Positions 44,852 through 53,884 of a stretch of DNA of 56,975 bases are shown piece after piece; position 1 is the stretch's first letter; each line of letters begins with the position of its first letter. The notes beneath the pieces are model-generated. The model was not told the origin of the DNA. It saw nothing but the letters and a program-made list of their open reading frames with translations, and searched no databases. The stretch comes from Ruminococcus sp. (GTDB lineage Bacteria > Bacillota > Clostridia > Oscillospirales > Ruminococcaceae). The stretch lies in NCBI GenBank assembly GCA_021201755.1, contig JAJQEI010000036.1:1-56975 (forward strand), in the 5' to 3' direction. Both the position numbers and the translations under genes were made by a program.

Positions 44852-45780
44852 AAGCACTGATTATCGGTGGCAGCGGCTTTGTGGGAAAGCATTTGGCGGT
44901 ACACTTGAAAACGGAAAGGCAGTGGGAAGTGGCGATCACAAAGCTGCCGCAGGAAACGACATCGCAAGATTTTTTACACTTTGACTTGGATATTTTGGAC
45001 GAAGCTGCCGTGCAGAAGCTGTTGGAGACATACCGACCGGAAGTAATATTCCATTTGGCAGCACAGAGTTCAGTGGCGTTCTCTTGGAAAAATCCGCAAA
45101 AAACTGTAGAGATCAATATTTTGGGCAGTCTTCGGCTTCTGGAAGCGATAAGGAAAATCGAGCATTATACGCCACGGATTTTGTGTATTGGCTCTGCCGA
45201 AGAATATGGAGTGCCGTCAGGGGAATTGCCGGTTCGTGAAATTGATTCAATTCATCCCAATAACCCCTATGCCATTACGAAAGCTACGCAAAATTTTTTT
45301 GGTACGCTTTACGCCAAGGCATATGATATGGACATCATACTTGTGCGTGCGTTCAACCATTTCGGACCGGGACAGCTGCCCCAATTTGTGTTAGCGGACT
45401 TTTGCCGACAGGTTGCGGCGATTATGCTGGGAAAGCGTGAGCCGAAAATGGAGGTAGGGAATCTCACAGTTGCACGGGATTTTACAGATGTGCGGGATGT
45501 GGTGCGTGCGTATGGGATGTTAGCGATATCAGGCAGAAAGGGTGAGACGTATAACGTAGGAAGTGGCAGAGCGATTCGGCTGGAGGAACTGTTAAAGCGT
45601 ATTATCGCTTTCAGCGGCAGAGAAATTACCGTGACGGTTGACCCGAAGCGGCTGCGAAAAACGGAGGTGCCGATTATTCGGGCGGATATACAAAAGCTAC
45701 AGGCGGATACCGGCTGGTCGCCCCGATATGCAATTGATACGACGCTGCGAGACACGCTGAACGACTGGCTGGAACAGTGA
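44848..45780 (+). CDS. rmd: GDP-4-dehydro-6-deoxy-D-mannose reductase
   Basis: 310 residues. GGSGFVGKHLAVHL (about 7-20) is the NADP site, NPYAITKATQNF the YxxxK catalytic pair, and FNHFGPGQLPQFV a substrate loop typical of Rmd. It reduces the Gmd product to GDP-D-rhamnose; the 4-epimer GDP-6-deoxy-D-talose made by a close relative cannot be excluded. Coupled to the gene before by ATGA. Confidence 0.87.
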   Translation: MKALIIGGSGFVGKHLAVHLKTERQWEVAITKLPQETTSQDFLHFDLDILDEAAVQKLLETYRPEVIFHLAAQSSVAFSWKNPQKTVEINILGSLRLLEAIRKIEHYTPRILCIGSAEEYGVPSGELPVREIDSIHPNNPYAITKATQNFFGTLYAKAYDMDIILVRAFNHFGPGQLPQFVLADFCRQVAAIMLGKREPKMEVGNLTVARDFTDVRDVVRAYGMLAISGRKGETYNVGSGRAIRLEELLKRIIAFSGREITVTVDPKRLRKTEVPIIRADIQKLQADTGWSPRYAIDTTLRDTLNDWLEQ

Positions 45781-45814
45781 AAAATAGATGCCGAAAAATA
45801 GAAAGGGAATGGTT

Positions 45815-46321
45815 ATGGCAAATACAGAAGAAAAGCTGGAACAACAGGAGCAGGTGCAAGCGACGGAGGCACTGCCCACGGAGACGGAGGCAGAACAGAC
45901 GGAGCAGATGGATGACATTGGCTTTGGTGCGCCGTCTACGGTCTATTCGGAAGAGGAGTGGGAGCAGCAGCGTGTGAAATCATGGCCGAGACAAATTCAT
46001 GTCTTTGGCACACGGCAAAATCAGGTGAACCGTGGAACGGCGGCACGGCTGCGGACATTGGAGATTGAAAACCGCACGCTGAAGCTAAAAATGGAACAGC
46101 TGGAAAAAGAGCTGGAGGCTGTACAGGTGCGGGAGAAGAAGAGTCTAGGCAGAGTGGCAGTGATGATCGATCGAATGCAGGCGGAGCTTGATCGGGTGCG
46201 GCTGTCCAATCAGTTGAACAGCAACGCCGTGGATCGGTTGATGAAGCGTGCGCAGGAGGAAGACGAAGCGGCACTGACGGAAGATATAGAATCGACAGAT
46301 GCCACAGAATCAGACGAATAA
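45815..46321 (+). CDS. Acidic coiled-coil protein of the glycan operon
   Basis: 168 residues, family not recognised. The N-terminal 50 residues are Glu/Gln-rich and disordered-looking. Residues about 75-150 form a heptad-like coiled coil (LRTLEIENRTLKLKMEQLEK). The tail is acidic. No signal or membrane helix, so cytoplasmic. I chose ATG 45815 with AAAGGG upstream over 45788, which has no ribosome site. Position at the operon end suggests a helper or scaffold role, unproven. Confidence 0.65.
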   Translation: MANTEEKLEQQEQVQATEALPTETEAEQTEQMDDIGFGAPSTVYSEEEWEQQRVKSWPRQIHVFGTRQNQVNRGTAARLRTLEIENRTLKLKMEQLEKELEAVQVREKKSLGRVAVMIDRMQAELDRVRLSNQLNSNAVDRLMKRAQEEDEAALTEDIESTDATESDE

Positions 46322-46330
46322 AATAAATGA

Positions 46331-46388
46331 AAAAACACGATTTGGAAAAAAGCGTACATAAATCCGGCTTTTTTTCTGTCGTGTTTTT
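46331..46388 (+). terminator. Terminator of the glycan operon
   Basis: AAAAACACGA pairs with TCGTGTTTTT, with an inner AAAAAGC/GCTTTTT pairing. Confidence 0.7.
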
Positions 46389-46472
46389 CTATGATTTGTT
46401 GTGTGTCATTTGGGCATCCTACCAGTAGCTGCAAAAACGCAGCGATTTTGAAATGGATAGGTGATGATTGCA

Positions 46473-47222
46473 ATGAAAATGCATCCGGTTTTGGGGAGCG
46501 CAGCGGCAGGACTGACTGCCTTGGTTGTACCGATAACGTCTGTATGTGCTGTTTTCGGCGAGGTGATTGGCTATGGACAGGGTACTGCCGTAAACGAGTG
46601 GAATCAGCCATTGGACGCTCTGGCGTTTGACGAAAATTATGGGCAATATGGTGCTTCTGCTACGACAACAGACCACAGTCGGATTCTCCTGACGTTTGAC
46701 CAAGGGTATGAAAACGGTTATACAGCGCAGATCTTGGACACCTTGAAAGAAAAGGACGTAAAGGCGATATTTTTCCTCACTGGTGACTATGCGAAATCTC
46801 AGCCGGAGCTGGTGCAGCGTATGATTGACGAGGGATACGTTTTGGGCAACCACGGGATGACTCATGCAAGCTTGCCGACGCTGTCGGCAGCAGAGGCGGA
46901 ACGAGAAATTATGGATTTACACCAGTACGTGTTGGAACAGTACGGCTATGAGATGCAGTATTTCCGCTGTCCCTGTGGGGAATATTCCGAAGCGGCACTG
47001 GAATTGGTGCAGCAATGTGGCTATCGGACGATTTTCTGGAGTGATACTTATGTGGACTGGAACACGGACGATCAGCCTAGCGAAAGTGATGCGATGGAAC
47101 ACCTGTTACAGCACGCACACGGGGGAGAGATTTTGTTATTGCACGCTGTTTCTTCAACGAATGCGGCGATTTTAGGAGAACTGATTGACGCTTTCCGTGC
47201 AAAGGGGTTCACGCTGTCTTAA
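46473..47222 (+). CDS. Polysaccharide deacetylase, PdaA-like
   Basis: 249 residues, secreted (signal peptide about 1-24). NodB domain: LLTFDQGYENGYTAQIL (motif 1 Asp), GNHGMTHASLPTL (zinc His pair), FRCPCGEYSEAAL (motif 3, with Cys where most have Pro/Arg), IFWSDTYVDW and ILLLHAV. It resembles the PdaA class that removes acetyl from muramic acid for spore-cortex delta-lactam, but vegetative wall deacetylases are similar. ATG 46473 fits GGTGAT. If a sporulation gene, it is intact while others decay. Confidence 0.85.
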   Translation: MKMHPVLGSAAAGLTALVVPITSVCAVFGEVIGYGQGTAVNEWNQPLDALAFDENYGQYGASATTTDHSRILLTFDQGYENGYTAQILDTLKEKDVKAIFFLTGDYAKSQPELVQRMIDEGYVLGNHGMTHASLPTLSAAEAEREIMDLHQYVLEQYGYEMQYFRCPCGEYSEAALELVQQCGYRTIFWSDTYVDWNTDDQPSESDAMEHLLQHAHGGEILLLHAVSSTNAAILGELIDAFRAKGFTLS

Positions 47223-47245
47223 CCCGAATTCAATGGAACGCACAA

Positions 47246-47290
47246 AAAGCACCGTTTGTGGAAAACCGTAAACGGTGCTTTCTATTTTTT
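47246..47290 (+). terminator. Intrinsic terminator after the deacetylase
   Basis: AAAGCACCGTTT (47246-47257) pairs with AAACGGTGCTTT (47270-47281), then CTATTTTTT. Confidence 0.85.
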
Positions 47291-47418
47291 AAAATCATCG
47301 CACCGACCGTTTGCTTGTATGCAAAGAGGAGCGGATTTGAAGTGATTCTCTATACAGCTGTGCGTCAAGTGTATGCGCCTTGTTCCGGCGGAGTGTTTGA
47401 CTACAGCGACGTTCAGCG

Positions 47419-47664
47419 TTAGCTGTCTAGGTATGATTTTACCAACACCTGAAGAAGTTCATCACGGTCAATGTGGCGAATCATGCTGCGAGCGTTGTTA
47501 TAAGTGGTTATGTAGGTGGGATCCTCTGAGAGGATATAGCCTACAATTTGGTTCACCGGATTATAACCCTTTTTGGTCAGTGCATCATATACAAGCATCA
47601 GCGTTTTCTTCATTTCGATTTCTTTTTCATCGTTGACGGAAAATGTCATGGTTTTATCAAACAT
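47419..47664 (-). CDS. ireB: IreB family phosphoprotein
   Basis: 81 residues. [20 protein letters not shown] with its N-terminal Thr pair (phosphorylated by the IreK kinase in Enterococcus) and [20 protein letters not shown] identify UPF0297/IreB. Normally next to ruvX and a DUF1292 gene; here alone. GGAGGAAG lies before the ATG. Confidence 0.92.
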   Translation of the reverse strand: MFDKTMTFSVNDEKEIEMKKTLMLVYDALTKKGYNPVNQIVGYILSEDPTYITTYNNARSMIRHIDRDELLQVLVKSYLDS

Positions 47665-47820
47665 CAGATTCTTCCTCCTTTTTAGAATATGTTTCTATTA
47701 TACCCGAAAATCACAAGAGATACAAGTGTTTCTTTATGATTTTGCTGTTTTGCAAGGATGGCAAGGGTCTTTTTTGTATAGAATCACGAAAAGTCATCCA
47801 TATCATGGAAAATGTAGTGG

Positions 47821-47841
47821 AAAAGGAAAAAAATTCCTTTT
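47821..47841 (-). terminator. Possible terminator of the DUF1540 gene
   Basis: AAAAGGAA and TTCCTTTT are perfect arms just past the stop at 47851; the T-rich loop makes it a weak call. Confidence 0.35.
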
Positions 47842-47850
47842 CCGATCGTG

Positions 47851-48033
47851 TCAGTCTTGTGCAGCAGTGCGCTTTACAAATGAATCGCAGTTGGTGCATT
47901 CCAGAACGGTGGGATTCACTTCATGTGTCCCCACGCAGATACAATCCAAGCTGCAATAAGACTGTGTCACTAAGTTGTTTTTGCACTGTGTGACAGAGCA
48001 TTTGATATTGGGATTCTTCTTTTTTTCGTTCAT
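47851..48033 (-). CDS. DUF1540 cysteine-rich small protein
   Basis: 60 residues with Cys spacing of the DUF1540 metal-binding fold: CSVTQCKNN, YCSLDCICVGTHE, CTNCDSF. The ATG at 48033 follows AAGGCGAT; the frame reaches further up but with no support. Such proteins are frequent in spore formers; function is unknown. Confidence 0.85.
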   Translation of the reverse strand: MNEKKKNPNIKCSVTQCKNNLVTQSYCSLDCICVGTHEVNPTVLECTNCDSFVKRTAAQD

Positions 48034-48152
48034 ACCATATCGCCTTGTTTCTATCCGGCATGGTGTGCCGGTGAAAGATAGTATACCCGAAAAAACGATG
48101 GTTATGCGATCGGTTGATACAAGGAGCAGCATGATTCGCTGCTCCTTTGCAT

Positions 48153-48779
48153 TTATTTTTGATTTTTCTGGTTTTCTTTGGAATATACACAACCGCAAAA
48201 CGCTTGGCGATAGAGCCGATATTCTCGGGAGAGGACGATAGAACGCTGATAGCCGCCTTTTTTCTTAAAGTCGGAGAACAGCCATGGGACGTTATATTTT
48301 TCCGATAGGGCTGCACCAGCTTCATTGATGAATGCGGCATCCTTATGGGGACTGATTGAAAGGGTAGTACCCACAAAATCCGGCGTGTGTTCCAGCGTTT
48401 TTGCAAGCTGAAACGTTTTCTCCAGTCGATGACGAATACACTTTTGACATCTTTCCTCACATTCCAGCAGATGCTCCAGACCTTTTGCAAGGGTGAAGAA
48501 CTGCTCGGGGCAATAGTCCCCGTCGATAATCTTCACAGAATGTTCCAAGGGCATTTCTCGTATCAGCCGTTCCAGTTCTTCTTTCCGGTGTAAATATTCC
48601 GCTTTCGGAAAAATATTCGGATTATAGAAAAACAGCGTGATTTGAAAATAACGGTTCAAATATTCCAAAATGTAACTGCTGCAAGGTGCGCAGCAAGCGT
48701 GTAATAACAGTGTTGGCAGTGCATCTGCATCGATTTCTGCGAGAATTTGGTTGAGGCACAGCTGATAATTTTCTGCCAT
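48153..48779 (-). CDS. queH: Epoxyqueuosine reductase QueH
   Basis: 208 residues, last step of queuosine synthesis in tRNA. LLHACCAPCSSY (about 25-36) carries the Cys pair that with CxxC later (CEERCQKC, about 103-110) and CGC near the end bind iron-sulfur and iron. RSIVLSREYRLYRQAFCGC is the conserved end. Its start overlaps the stop of the gene at 48779-49708 by one base. Confidence 0.92.
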   Translation of the reverse strand: MAENYQLCLNQILAEIDADALPTLLLHACCAPCSSYILEYLNRYFQITLFFYNPNIFPKAEYLHRKEELERLIREMPLEHSVKIIDGDYCPEQFFTLAKGLEHLLECEERCQKCIRHRLEKTFQLAKTLEHTPDFVGTTLSISPHKDAAFINEAGAALSEKYNVPWLFSDFKKKGGYQRSIVLSREYRLYRQAFCGCVYSKENQKNQK

Positions 48780-49708
48780 TACTGATTTAACTGGTCTTCG
48801 ATGGCATTGCTGCTGGAGTCTGCGTCATCCGTACTGCTGTAGTCTGTATCATCTGTGCTGCTGGATGCTGTACTGGATGAAGTATAAGTAACACCCAAAT
48901 AGCTGCAAATACCGCTTGCGATTGCATTTGCAATGCTATCTTCGTTGTCGAGAATCCACTGTGCCACAGTGGTAGTATCATGGAATTCCACTTCAATGAG
49001 ACAAGAGGGACTATTATTTTCTGCAATTTCATACTGATAGTAATCGGAAGTAGTGTCAGAGCCGTCAATCAAGCCGTTGTCGTCTCGTTCAGTCAGGGAA
49101 GCCACCGGGTCATAGACACACTGTGCCAGCGACTGGCTTTCTGCGGATGCACTATTATAATAGCAGCTTGTACCGGATCCAGTACCCTGGTTGGTTTGAA
49201 TTCCCACATAAGCTGCCAGCGGATAATCGCCTACGCTGGTCTTGGTTTGCATGCTGTCGTTTTCGCTTGCGATGAATACCGTCAGACCTGCGCCTTCCAG
49301 AAGTGCCGCCGTTTTTTCTGCGATGTCACGGCAAACCTCTGCCTCGTTTGTATCGCCGGTAGCGAAAGTATTATCCGACTGATTGGATGGGCTGAGATAG
49401 ATTGCACCAGTATATTGAGAGTCCACAGATTCAGTCGCTTCCATCACTGTAGTAGTATCAGTAACATCGGAGGCGGAAGTAGAAGTTGTAGCGACTTCAT
49501 CGTCGCTGCCACAGCTCGAACAGCATTTCACCATCAGAACGAGAAGCAAAATGATGACGACGATAACCGCAAGAATACGGTCATAGCGAAGACTGCGGCT
49601 TTTAGGGGACTTGGGATTATGACTGCCGGATGAAGAAGGTGGTCTTTGGGCGGAACCAGAGCCGGAGCTGCGGTTCGGATTCGGTGTATTAGAGTAATCA
49701 GTTTGCAT
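48779..49708 (-). CDS. Amidase_3-like membrane protein with altered metal ligands
   Basis: 309 residues. A disordered N-terminus, a membrane helix (about 44-65), an acidic Ser/Thr linker and an extracellular domain that aligns with zinc N-acetylmuramoyl-L-alanine amidases. In the places of the metal ligands, the usual GHGG is SPSNQSDN, the first Glu remains (NEAEVCRDIA), and the usual SIHxN is VGIQTNQ. The final Glu in CLIEVEFHD remains. Two His are thus missing, so hydrolysis is doubtful; peptidoglycan binding is possible. Start by GGAGG at 49708 rather than 49756. The C-terminus is Ser/Asp-rich. Confidence 0.7.
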   Translation of the reverse strand: MQTDYSNTPNPNRSSGSGSAQRPPSSSGSHNPKSPKSRSLRYDRILAVIVVIILLLVLMVKCCSSCGSDDEVATTSTSASDVTDTTTVMEATESVDSQYTGAIYLSPSNQSDNTFATGDTNEAEVCRDIAEKTAALLEGAGLTVFIASENDSMQTKTSVGDYPLAAYVGIQTNQGTGSGTSCYYNSASAESQSLAQCVYDPVASLTERDDNGLIDGSDTTSDYYQYEIAENNSPSCLIEVEFHDTTTVAQWILDNEDSIANAIASGICSYLGVTYTSSSTASSSTDDTDYSSTDDADSSSNAIEDQLNQ

Positions 49709-49840
49709 GAGAAAAACCTCCAATTCCAATGGCATTGTGGTATCAATCGAAGCCAACCGCCATATCGTATTTGTCGGGAAGTCATTCCTCTCTCCCGACG
49801 GAGAGGTATTTTTAAGGAGTTGCCTTTGGGATACGATTCG

Positions 49841-50707
49841 TTATTGGTCTTCTAGTTCACGCAGAGCTAGGCGTTCTTCCTGACTGATGTGCATCTTTCC
49901 ATCACGGAGTAAGGAAACGTGATCTCGATCCGTGCGGACGGGTACGTCGCTGCCCTCAGGAATGATACGGAGTGCGCCGGTTAAGGGGTTCGTTTCGCAA
50001 ACCTTTCCTTTTCTGCCGTCCTCCATAGTAACCAGTGCGCCGACCTTCGGCGTGATTTTCAATAGCTCTTCGTATACGTCTTGTTCATGTTTCAAGCAGC
50101 ACATCAGTCTGCCGCAGCAGCCGGAAATTTTAGAGGGGTTGAGGGAAAGCCCCTGTTCCTTTGCCATTTTGATGGACACAGGCTGAAAGTCCTGTAAATA
50201 CCCTTTACAACAGAACGGTCTGCCACAAATCCCCACACCGCCGAGCATTTTTGCCTTATCTCGGACGCCGATCTGTCGCAGTTCGATTCTCGTACGAAAG
50301 ACGGCCACCAAATCCTTGACAAGCTGGCGAAAATCCACACGGTTTTCTGCGGTGAAATAGAACAGCAGCTTGCTGTTGTCAAACATACACTCCACATCCA
50401 CCAATTTCATTTTTAGCTTGCGATAAGCAATTTTTTGTTGACAGACTTGGAATGCTCTTTCTTCTTTTTTGCGATTCAGTTCTAAGGTACGGCGATCGTC
50501 TCGATTTGCCAGACGAATGAACCGTTTCATCGGAGACGTTATCTGTTCTTTTGGAATTTTTTTATTTGGGAGGACAACCTCACCACATTCCACCCCACGT
50601 GCAGTTTCCACAATGACCAAATCACCCGATTTGACCTGAAGTTTTCCGGGCGTATAAAAGCTTAGCTTTCCGCCATTCTGGAATCGCACGCCAATGACTT
50701 CGACCAT
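49841..50707 (-). CDS. ricT: RicT (YaaT) PSP1-domain protein
   Basis: 288 residues. PSP1 domain with the two Cys groups ICGRPFCCKGYL and SGCCGRLMCCLKHEQ that bind iron-sulfur clusters in the RicAFT complex, which governs RNase Y and mRNA processing in Bacillus. Next to holB as in most Firmicutes. Intact. Confidence 0.93.
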   Translation of the reverse strand: MVEVIGVRFQNGGKLSFYTPGKLQVKSGDLVIVETARGVECGEVVLPNKKIPKEQITSPMKRFIRLANRDDRRTLELNRKKEERAFQVCQQKIAYRKLKMKLVDVECMFDNSKLLFYFTAENRVDFRQLVKDLVAVFRTRIELRQIGVRDKAKMLGGVGICGRPFCCKGYLQDFQPVSIKMAKEQGLSLNPSKISGCCGRLMCCLKHEQDVYEELLKITPKVGALVTMEDGRKGKVCETNPLTGALRIIPEGSDVPVRTDRDHVSLLRDGKMHISQEERLALRELEDQ

Positions 50708-50771
50708 GAATAAATGTTCCTTTCTATAGAATCGTTTTGTTTCAATCTCTTCTCTGGCGATTGTCTCGGCG

Positions 50772-51761
50772 TTATCCGACAGAGCTGGCGTCCATGAGAT
50801 CTGCGCTCAGTGCAGAGAATGCCAGCGTCAGGTTCACATTTGCCTCCATTGCTGTCAAGGTTTTGTCCACTGCAAGATGCATCGTTCGGGTACACGTCAG
50901 TGGAAGACGTTGGGACAGAAGAAATGCGCCCTTTTCGTCACAGCCGATGCCGTTTGTACGGGTGTCTACCCGTTTGGTGGCAGCGTCTCGAATGGTACGG
51001 TCGAGGAGCGTCAAAAAAAGCTTTGCCTGTGCTCGACTTCCAGCCGCTTTCGCCGTTGATAACAATAAGCCATATTCATCTCTGTTTATTATACTATAAA
51101 TTGCGGATTTTGTCAATGCAACAGTTTCACGAATCTCGTCATTTTCGAGAAATTCCACACATTTTCCAAGATTTCCATGAAATACCATCATTGCCTCTTG
51201 TGCCTCTTCTGGGGAATAGCCCCATTGGTTCGTCAACGCCTCCATACAAACCGATTCCCGCAGCGGCGAAACAGGCAGTGAAACAATGCGAGAACGTATG
51301 GTTGGGAGGAGTGCCGTGGGAGATTGGGCGGTGAAGAAGAAGTAGATATTGTCCGGTGGTTCTTCTATAGCTTTTAGGAGGATATTTTGACTGCGTGCAT
51401 CCATCACATCGCAGTCGCCGAACAGATAGCACTTTGATTGTCCCTCGTTGGGTGGTACAATCAAATCCGTGCAAATCTGTCGTACGGTTTCTACGGAAAA
51501 GCCGCCCAGTTTTCCCGAGTGTTCCACAACCTGAAAATCGGGGTGCTTATTTTTTTGTATCATGCGACAGGATTTACAGCTGCCGCATGGTTCTTCGGTG
51601 TCGCCGCTGCACAGCAGAGAAGCCGCTACATAGCGAGAAAATATTTTCTTTCCGAGACCGCTCTCGCCGTAGAACAGCACGCCATGCGGCATTCTATCTC
51701 GCCGCATCATCTGGTGCAGCTGCGACAAAACGTCGCAGTTTCCGTAAATCAATGGATTCAT
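50772..51761 (-). CDS. holB: DNA polymerase III delta-prime subunit
   Basis: 329 residues of the clamp loader. GESGLGKK (P-loop, about 32-39), a four-Cys zinc site (CSGDTEEPCGSCKSC, about 51-65), DVMDARSQNILLKAIEEPP and the SRC-like TIRSRIV. It lies between ricT and a PLP decarboxylase; tmk, often present in this cluster, is missing. Confidence 0.92.
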   Translation of the reverse strand: MNPLIYGNCDVLSQLHQMMRRDRMPHGVLFYGESGLGKKIFSRYVAASLLCSGDTEEPCGSCKSCRMIQKNKHPDFQVVEHSGKLGGFSVETVRQICTDLIVPPNEGQSKCYLFGDCDVMDARSQNILLKAIEEPPDNIYFFFTAQSPTALLPTIRSRIVSLPVSPLRESVCMEALTNQWGYSPEEAQEAMMVFHGNLGKCVEFLENDEIRETVALTKSAIYSIINRDEYGLLLSTAKAAGSRAQAKLFLTLLDRTIRDAATKRVDTRTNGIGCDEKGAFLLSQRLPLTCTRTMHLAVDKTLTAMEANVNLTLAFSALSADLMDASSVG

Positions 51762-51770
51762 GTTCTCCTC

Positions 51771-53111
51771 CTATTTTACCACAGAAATTTCCTGAATACC
51801 ATATTCGGTGCATACAGCAATGCAGGCGGCATTGATGCGTTCGCCGCTTAGGACGATGGGTACTGCTGGTGGACAGGGAATGTCTACGGCAGCACAGATA
51901 CGCCCTTTTGCTCGTTCAATGGGGATGTGTTCCTGTGGAGCCAACGTCGCTTCACGGATTCCACAGGCAGATTCGGTGTGTGGGAGACAGGGACGGTGGC
52001 TTTTTGGAGGCTGTGTTGGTGAAAAATCGTCCAGTACCTGTTCCAGACGATTTAGTTCCTCTGGTCGGGTTGCCGCCGAGCAGAGGAGTACCACGAAATA
52101 GGCGTCATAATATTCCGGCACAAGCTGATTGTCGATGAGGTATGCGGCGAGTTCACGCCCGTCCATGCCACTTTTCATGGCGTCGATGGTCAGGTGTAGC
52201 GGTTCGCCGTGGACGAAGTGATAGCGGTCGGCTTTGTGTTTGCGCAGCCGTGTGGTTTGGCGGGTTACCTCAGACAGCTGTTCACGGAACAGTGGGGAAG
52301 AAAGCTCTCGATTGCACCAGTCCAAGGATGCCAGCATCAGATAAGACGGACTCGTAGATCCAAACATTGCCATAGCATTTCGGATACGTTTCGGCTCAAC
52401 GACCGTTTGACTGCCCACATGAAGATATGCCGTGCCAGTCAGCCCCGAGAGCATTTTGTGGGTAGAGTCACAGCAGAAGTCTGCACCCAGCTGCATCGGG
52501 TGGCAGCGATGGGAGAGAAAGGCGAGGTGTGCGCCGTGAGCGTTATCCACGAGGAGTTTTGCGGAATATTTTTTGCAGACGCCGGAGATTGCAGCGATGT
52601 CCGCCATATTGCCAAGATAGTCCGGCGAAGTGACGTAAACACAGGCGGGACGGTGGATTTTTTCTAAGACAGCAGCGAAATCGTCCGGATGGTAGCGTCC
52701 GGAGAGAAAGCCGCAGTTTTCACGGGGATAGACCCAGTGAACGGGTAAATCCAACAGCGTGCAGGCGTTCAGGAACGAACGATGGACGTTTCGGGCGGCG
52801 ATGACCTCTCTGCCCTCTTGTTTCATCAGGAGGAGCATTGCCTGAATGCAGAGTGTCGAGCCAGCACAGGAATAAAAAGTATAGGAAGTGCCGAAGAGTC
52901 TGGCAGCATTGGTTTCCGATTCGGCGATAATGCCGTTTGCTTCAAAAAGACTGTCGGCGTTGTAGATTTCGGTAATATCAAATTTTGCCGCTTGTTGAAA
53001 TGCCGGTGGACAGAATCTACCCTTGTGACCGGGCATATGCATCCGAATGGAGTCGGATGCAGCATATTGGGATAAATAATCATAAATTGGCGTATGCATA
53101 GAAAAACTCAT
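51771..53111 (-). CDS. Orn/Lys/Arg decarboxylase family protein
   Basis: 446 residues, PLP-dependent fold I. IRMHMPGHKGRF opens the family domain, DNAHGAHLAF holds the PLP Asp/His, and CCDSTHKMLSGLTG the Schiff-base Lys (about 220-233). About 446 residues fits the short YaaO/SpeA-like class of Firmicutes, which decarboxylate arginine or lysine. Ribosome site is weak; ATG at 53099 is an alternative start. Operon with holB (ten bases apart). Confidence 0.88.
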   Translation of the reverse strand: MSFSMHTPIYDYLSQYAASDSIRMHMPGHKGRFCPPAFQQAAKFDITEIYNADSLFEANGIIAESETNAARLFGTSYTFYSCAGSTLCIQAMLLLMKQEGREVIAARNVHRSFLNACTLLDLPVHWVYPRENCGFLSGRYHPDDFAAVLEKIHRPACVYVTSPDYLGNMADIAAISGVCKKYSAKLLVDNAHGAHLAFLSHRCHPMQLGADFCCDSTHKMLSGLTGTAYLHVGSQTVVEPKRIRNAMAMFGSTSPSYLMLASLDWCNRELSSPLFREQLSEVTRQTTRLRKHKADRYHFVHGEPLHLTIDAMKSGMDGRELAAYLIDNQLVPEYYDAYFVVLLCSAATRPEELNRLEQVLDDFSPTQPPKSHRPCLPHTESACGIREATLAPQEHIPIERAKGRICAAVDIPCPPAVPIVLSGERINAACIAVCTEYGIQEISVVK

Positions 53112-53193
53112 TTCTAAATTCTAAATGTACGTATCATGAAAGAAATACGCAGGATATTCTAGTAGGTATCTTCATAACAAATACCCTTTGTAT

Positions 53194-53222
53194 AGTATAC
53201 TATAAAAGTATGCTTTTGTCTA
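53194..53222 (-). promoter_or_regulatory. Promoter of the decarboxylase-holB operon
   Basis: Minus strand TAGACA (53222-53217), 17-base spacer, TATACT (53199-53194); the spacer and -10 form an imperfect inverted repeat that could be an operator. Confidence 0.6.
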
Positions 53223-53296
53223 GTTAAGATTTATATTTTGCCTAAATTTTTTGTGAAAAAAAGTTGATTTTAGATGCGACTCCCAATGGAATGATA

Positions 53297-53332
53297 GAAA
53301 AACAGAGCAGACCCTATTGAGTCTGCTCTGTT
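53297..53332 (-). terminator. Terminator of rpsT
   Basis: AACAGAGCAGAC (53301-53312) pairs perfectly with GTCTGCTCTGTT (53321-53332), followed on the minus strand by TTTTT. Confidence 0.88.
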
Positions 53333-53373
53333 TCAGCGGTTTTTGAAAAGAAAGTTTTGGTTTTTACATTAAA

Positions 53374-53634
53374 TTAGCCAGCCTGATTCAGCTTCTTTGC
53401 CAGCTGACTCTTTTTCCGAGCAGCAGCGTTCTTGTGAATCAAACCTTTTGCACAAGCCTGATCAATACGCTTGATTGCCTGACGTACAGCTGCTTCTTTA
53501 TCAGCTGTGTTCGAAGCACAAGCGGTTTCTGCTTTCTTGATGGTAGTTTTTAAATTGGATCTGCGTGCCTTGTTGGCAGCAGCCTTTGTGTTGTTTACTT
53601 TGACACGTTTCTTTGCGGAATGAATATTCGGCAT
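53374..53634 (-). CDS. rpsT: Ribosomal protein S20
   Basis: 86 residues, basic, with MPNIHSAKKRVKVNNTK and AIKRIDQACAKGLIHKNAAA. Binds 16S rRNA. Ribosome site GAGGAGAT. Monocistronic, with a leader of about 135 bases that contains an imperfect hairpin near 53710-53745; S20 is known to limit its own translation in E. coli. Confidence 0.96.
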   Translation of the reverse strand: MPNIHSAKKRVKVNNTKAAANKARRSNLKTTIKKAETACASNTADKEAAVRQAIKRIDQACAKGLIHKNAAARKKSQLAKKLNQAG

Positions 53635-53773
53635 AACTTTATCTCCTCTACTAATAATATAAATATGATAAATCGTCCCTCTTGTATAGCCGATTATAAA
53701 AAGGGTATACTAATGTCATTGACACGGTAACACTAGTATTCTGAAAATGGAACAACCATTCTAACTGTATTTC

Positions 53774-53802
53774 ATTATAACACACTCCCCAAAAAATAGC
53801 AA
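53774..53802 (-). promoter_or_regulatory. Promoter of rpsT
   Basis: Minus strand TTGCTA (53802-53797), 17-base spacer, TATAAT (53779-53774). Confidence 0.7.
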
Positions 53803-53884
53803 CCTTTTTTGAAATCAGTTTTGGAGAAAAGCAGTTGCAATTTTGTGTGGGAATTCGTCAGGTTGTACAAAAGGAGGGTACGTC

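Noticed and set aside
47342..47422. Short GTG frame MILYTAVRQVYAPCSGG... resembling the start of YlzJ-like proteins
   Set aside because: Only about 26 codons, weak ribosome site spacing and overlap with the end of ireB; could be a remnant but cannot be supported.
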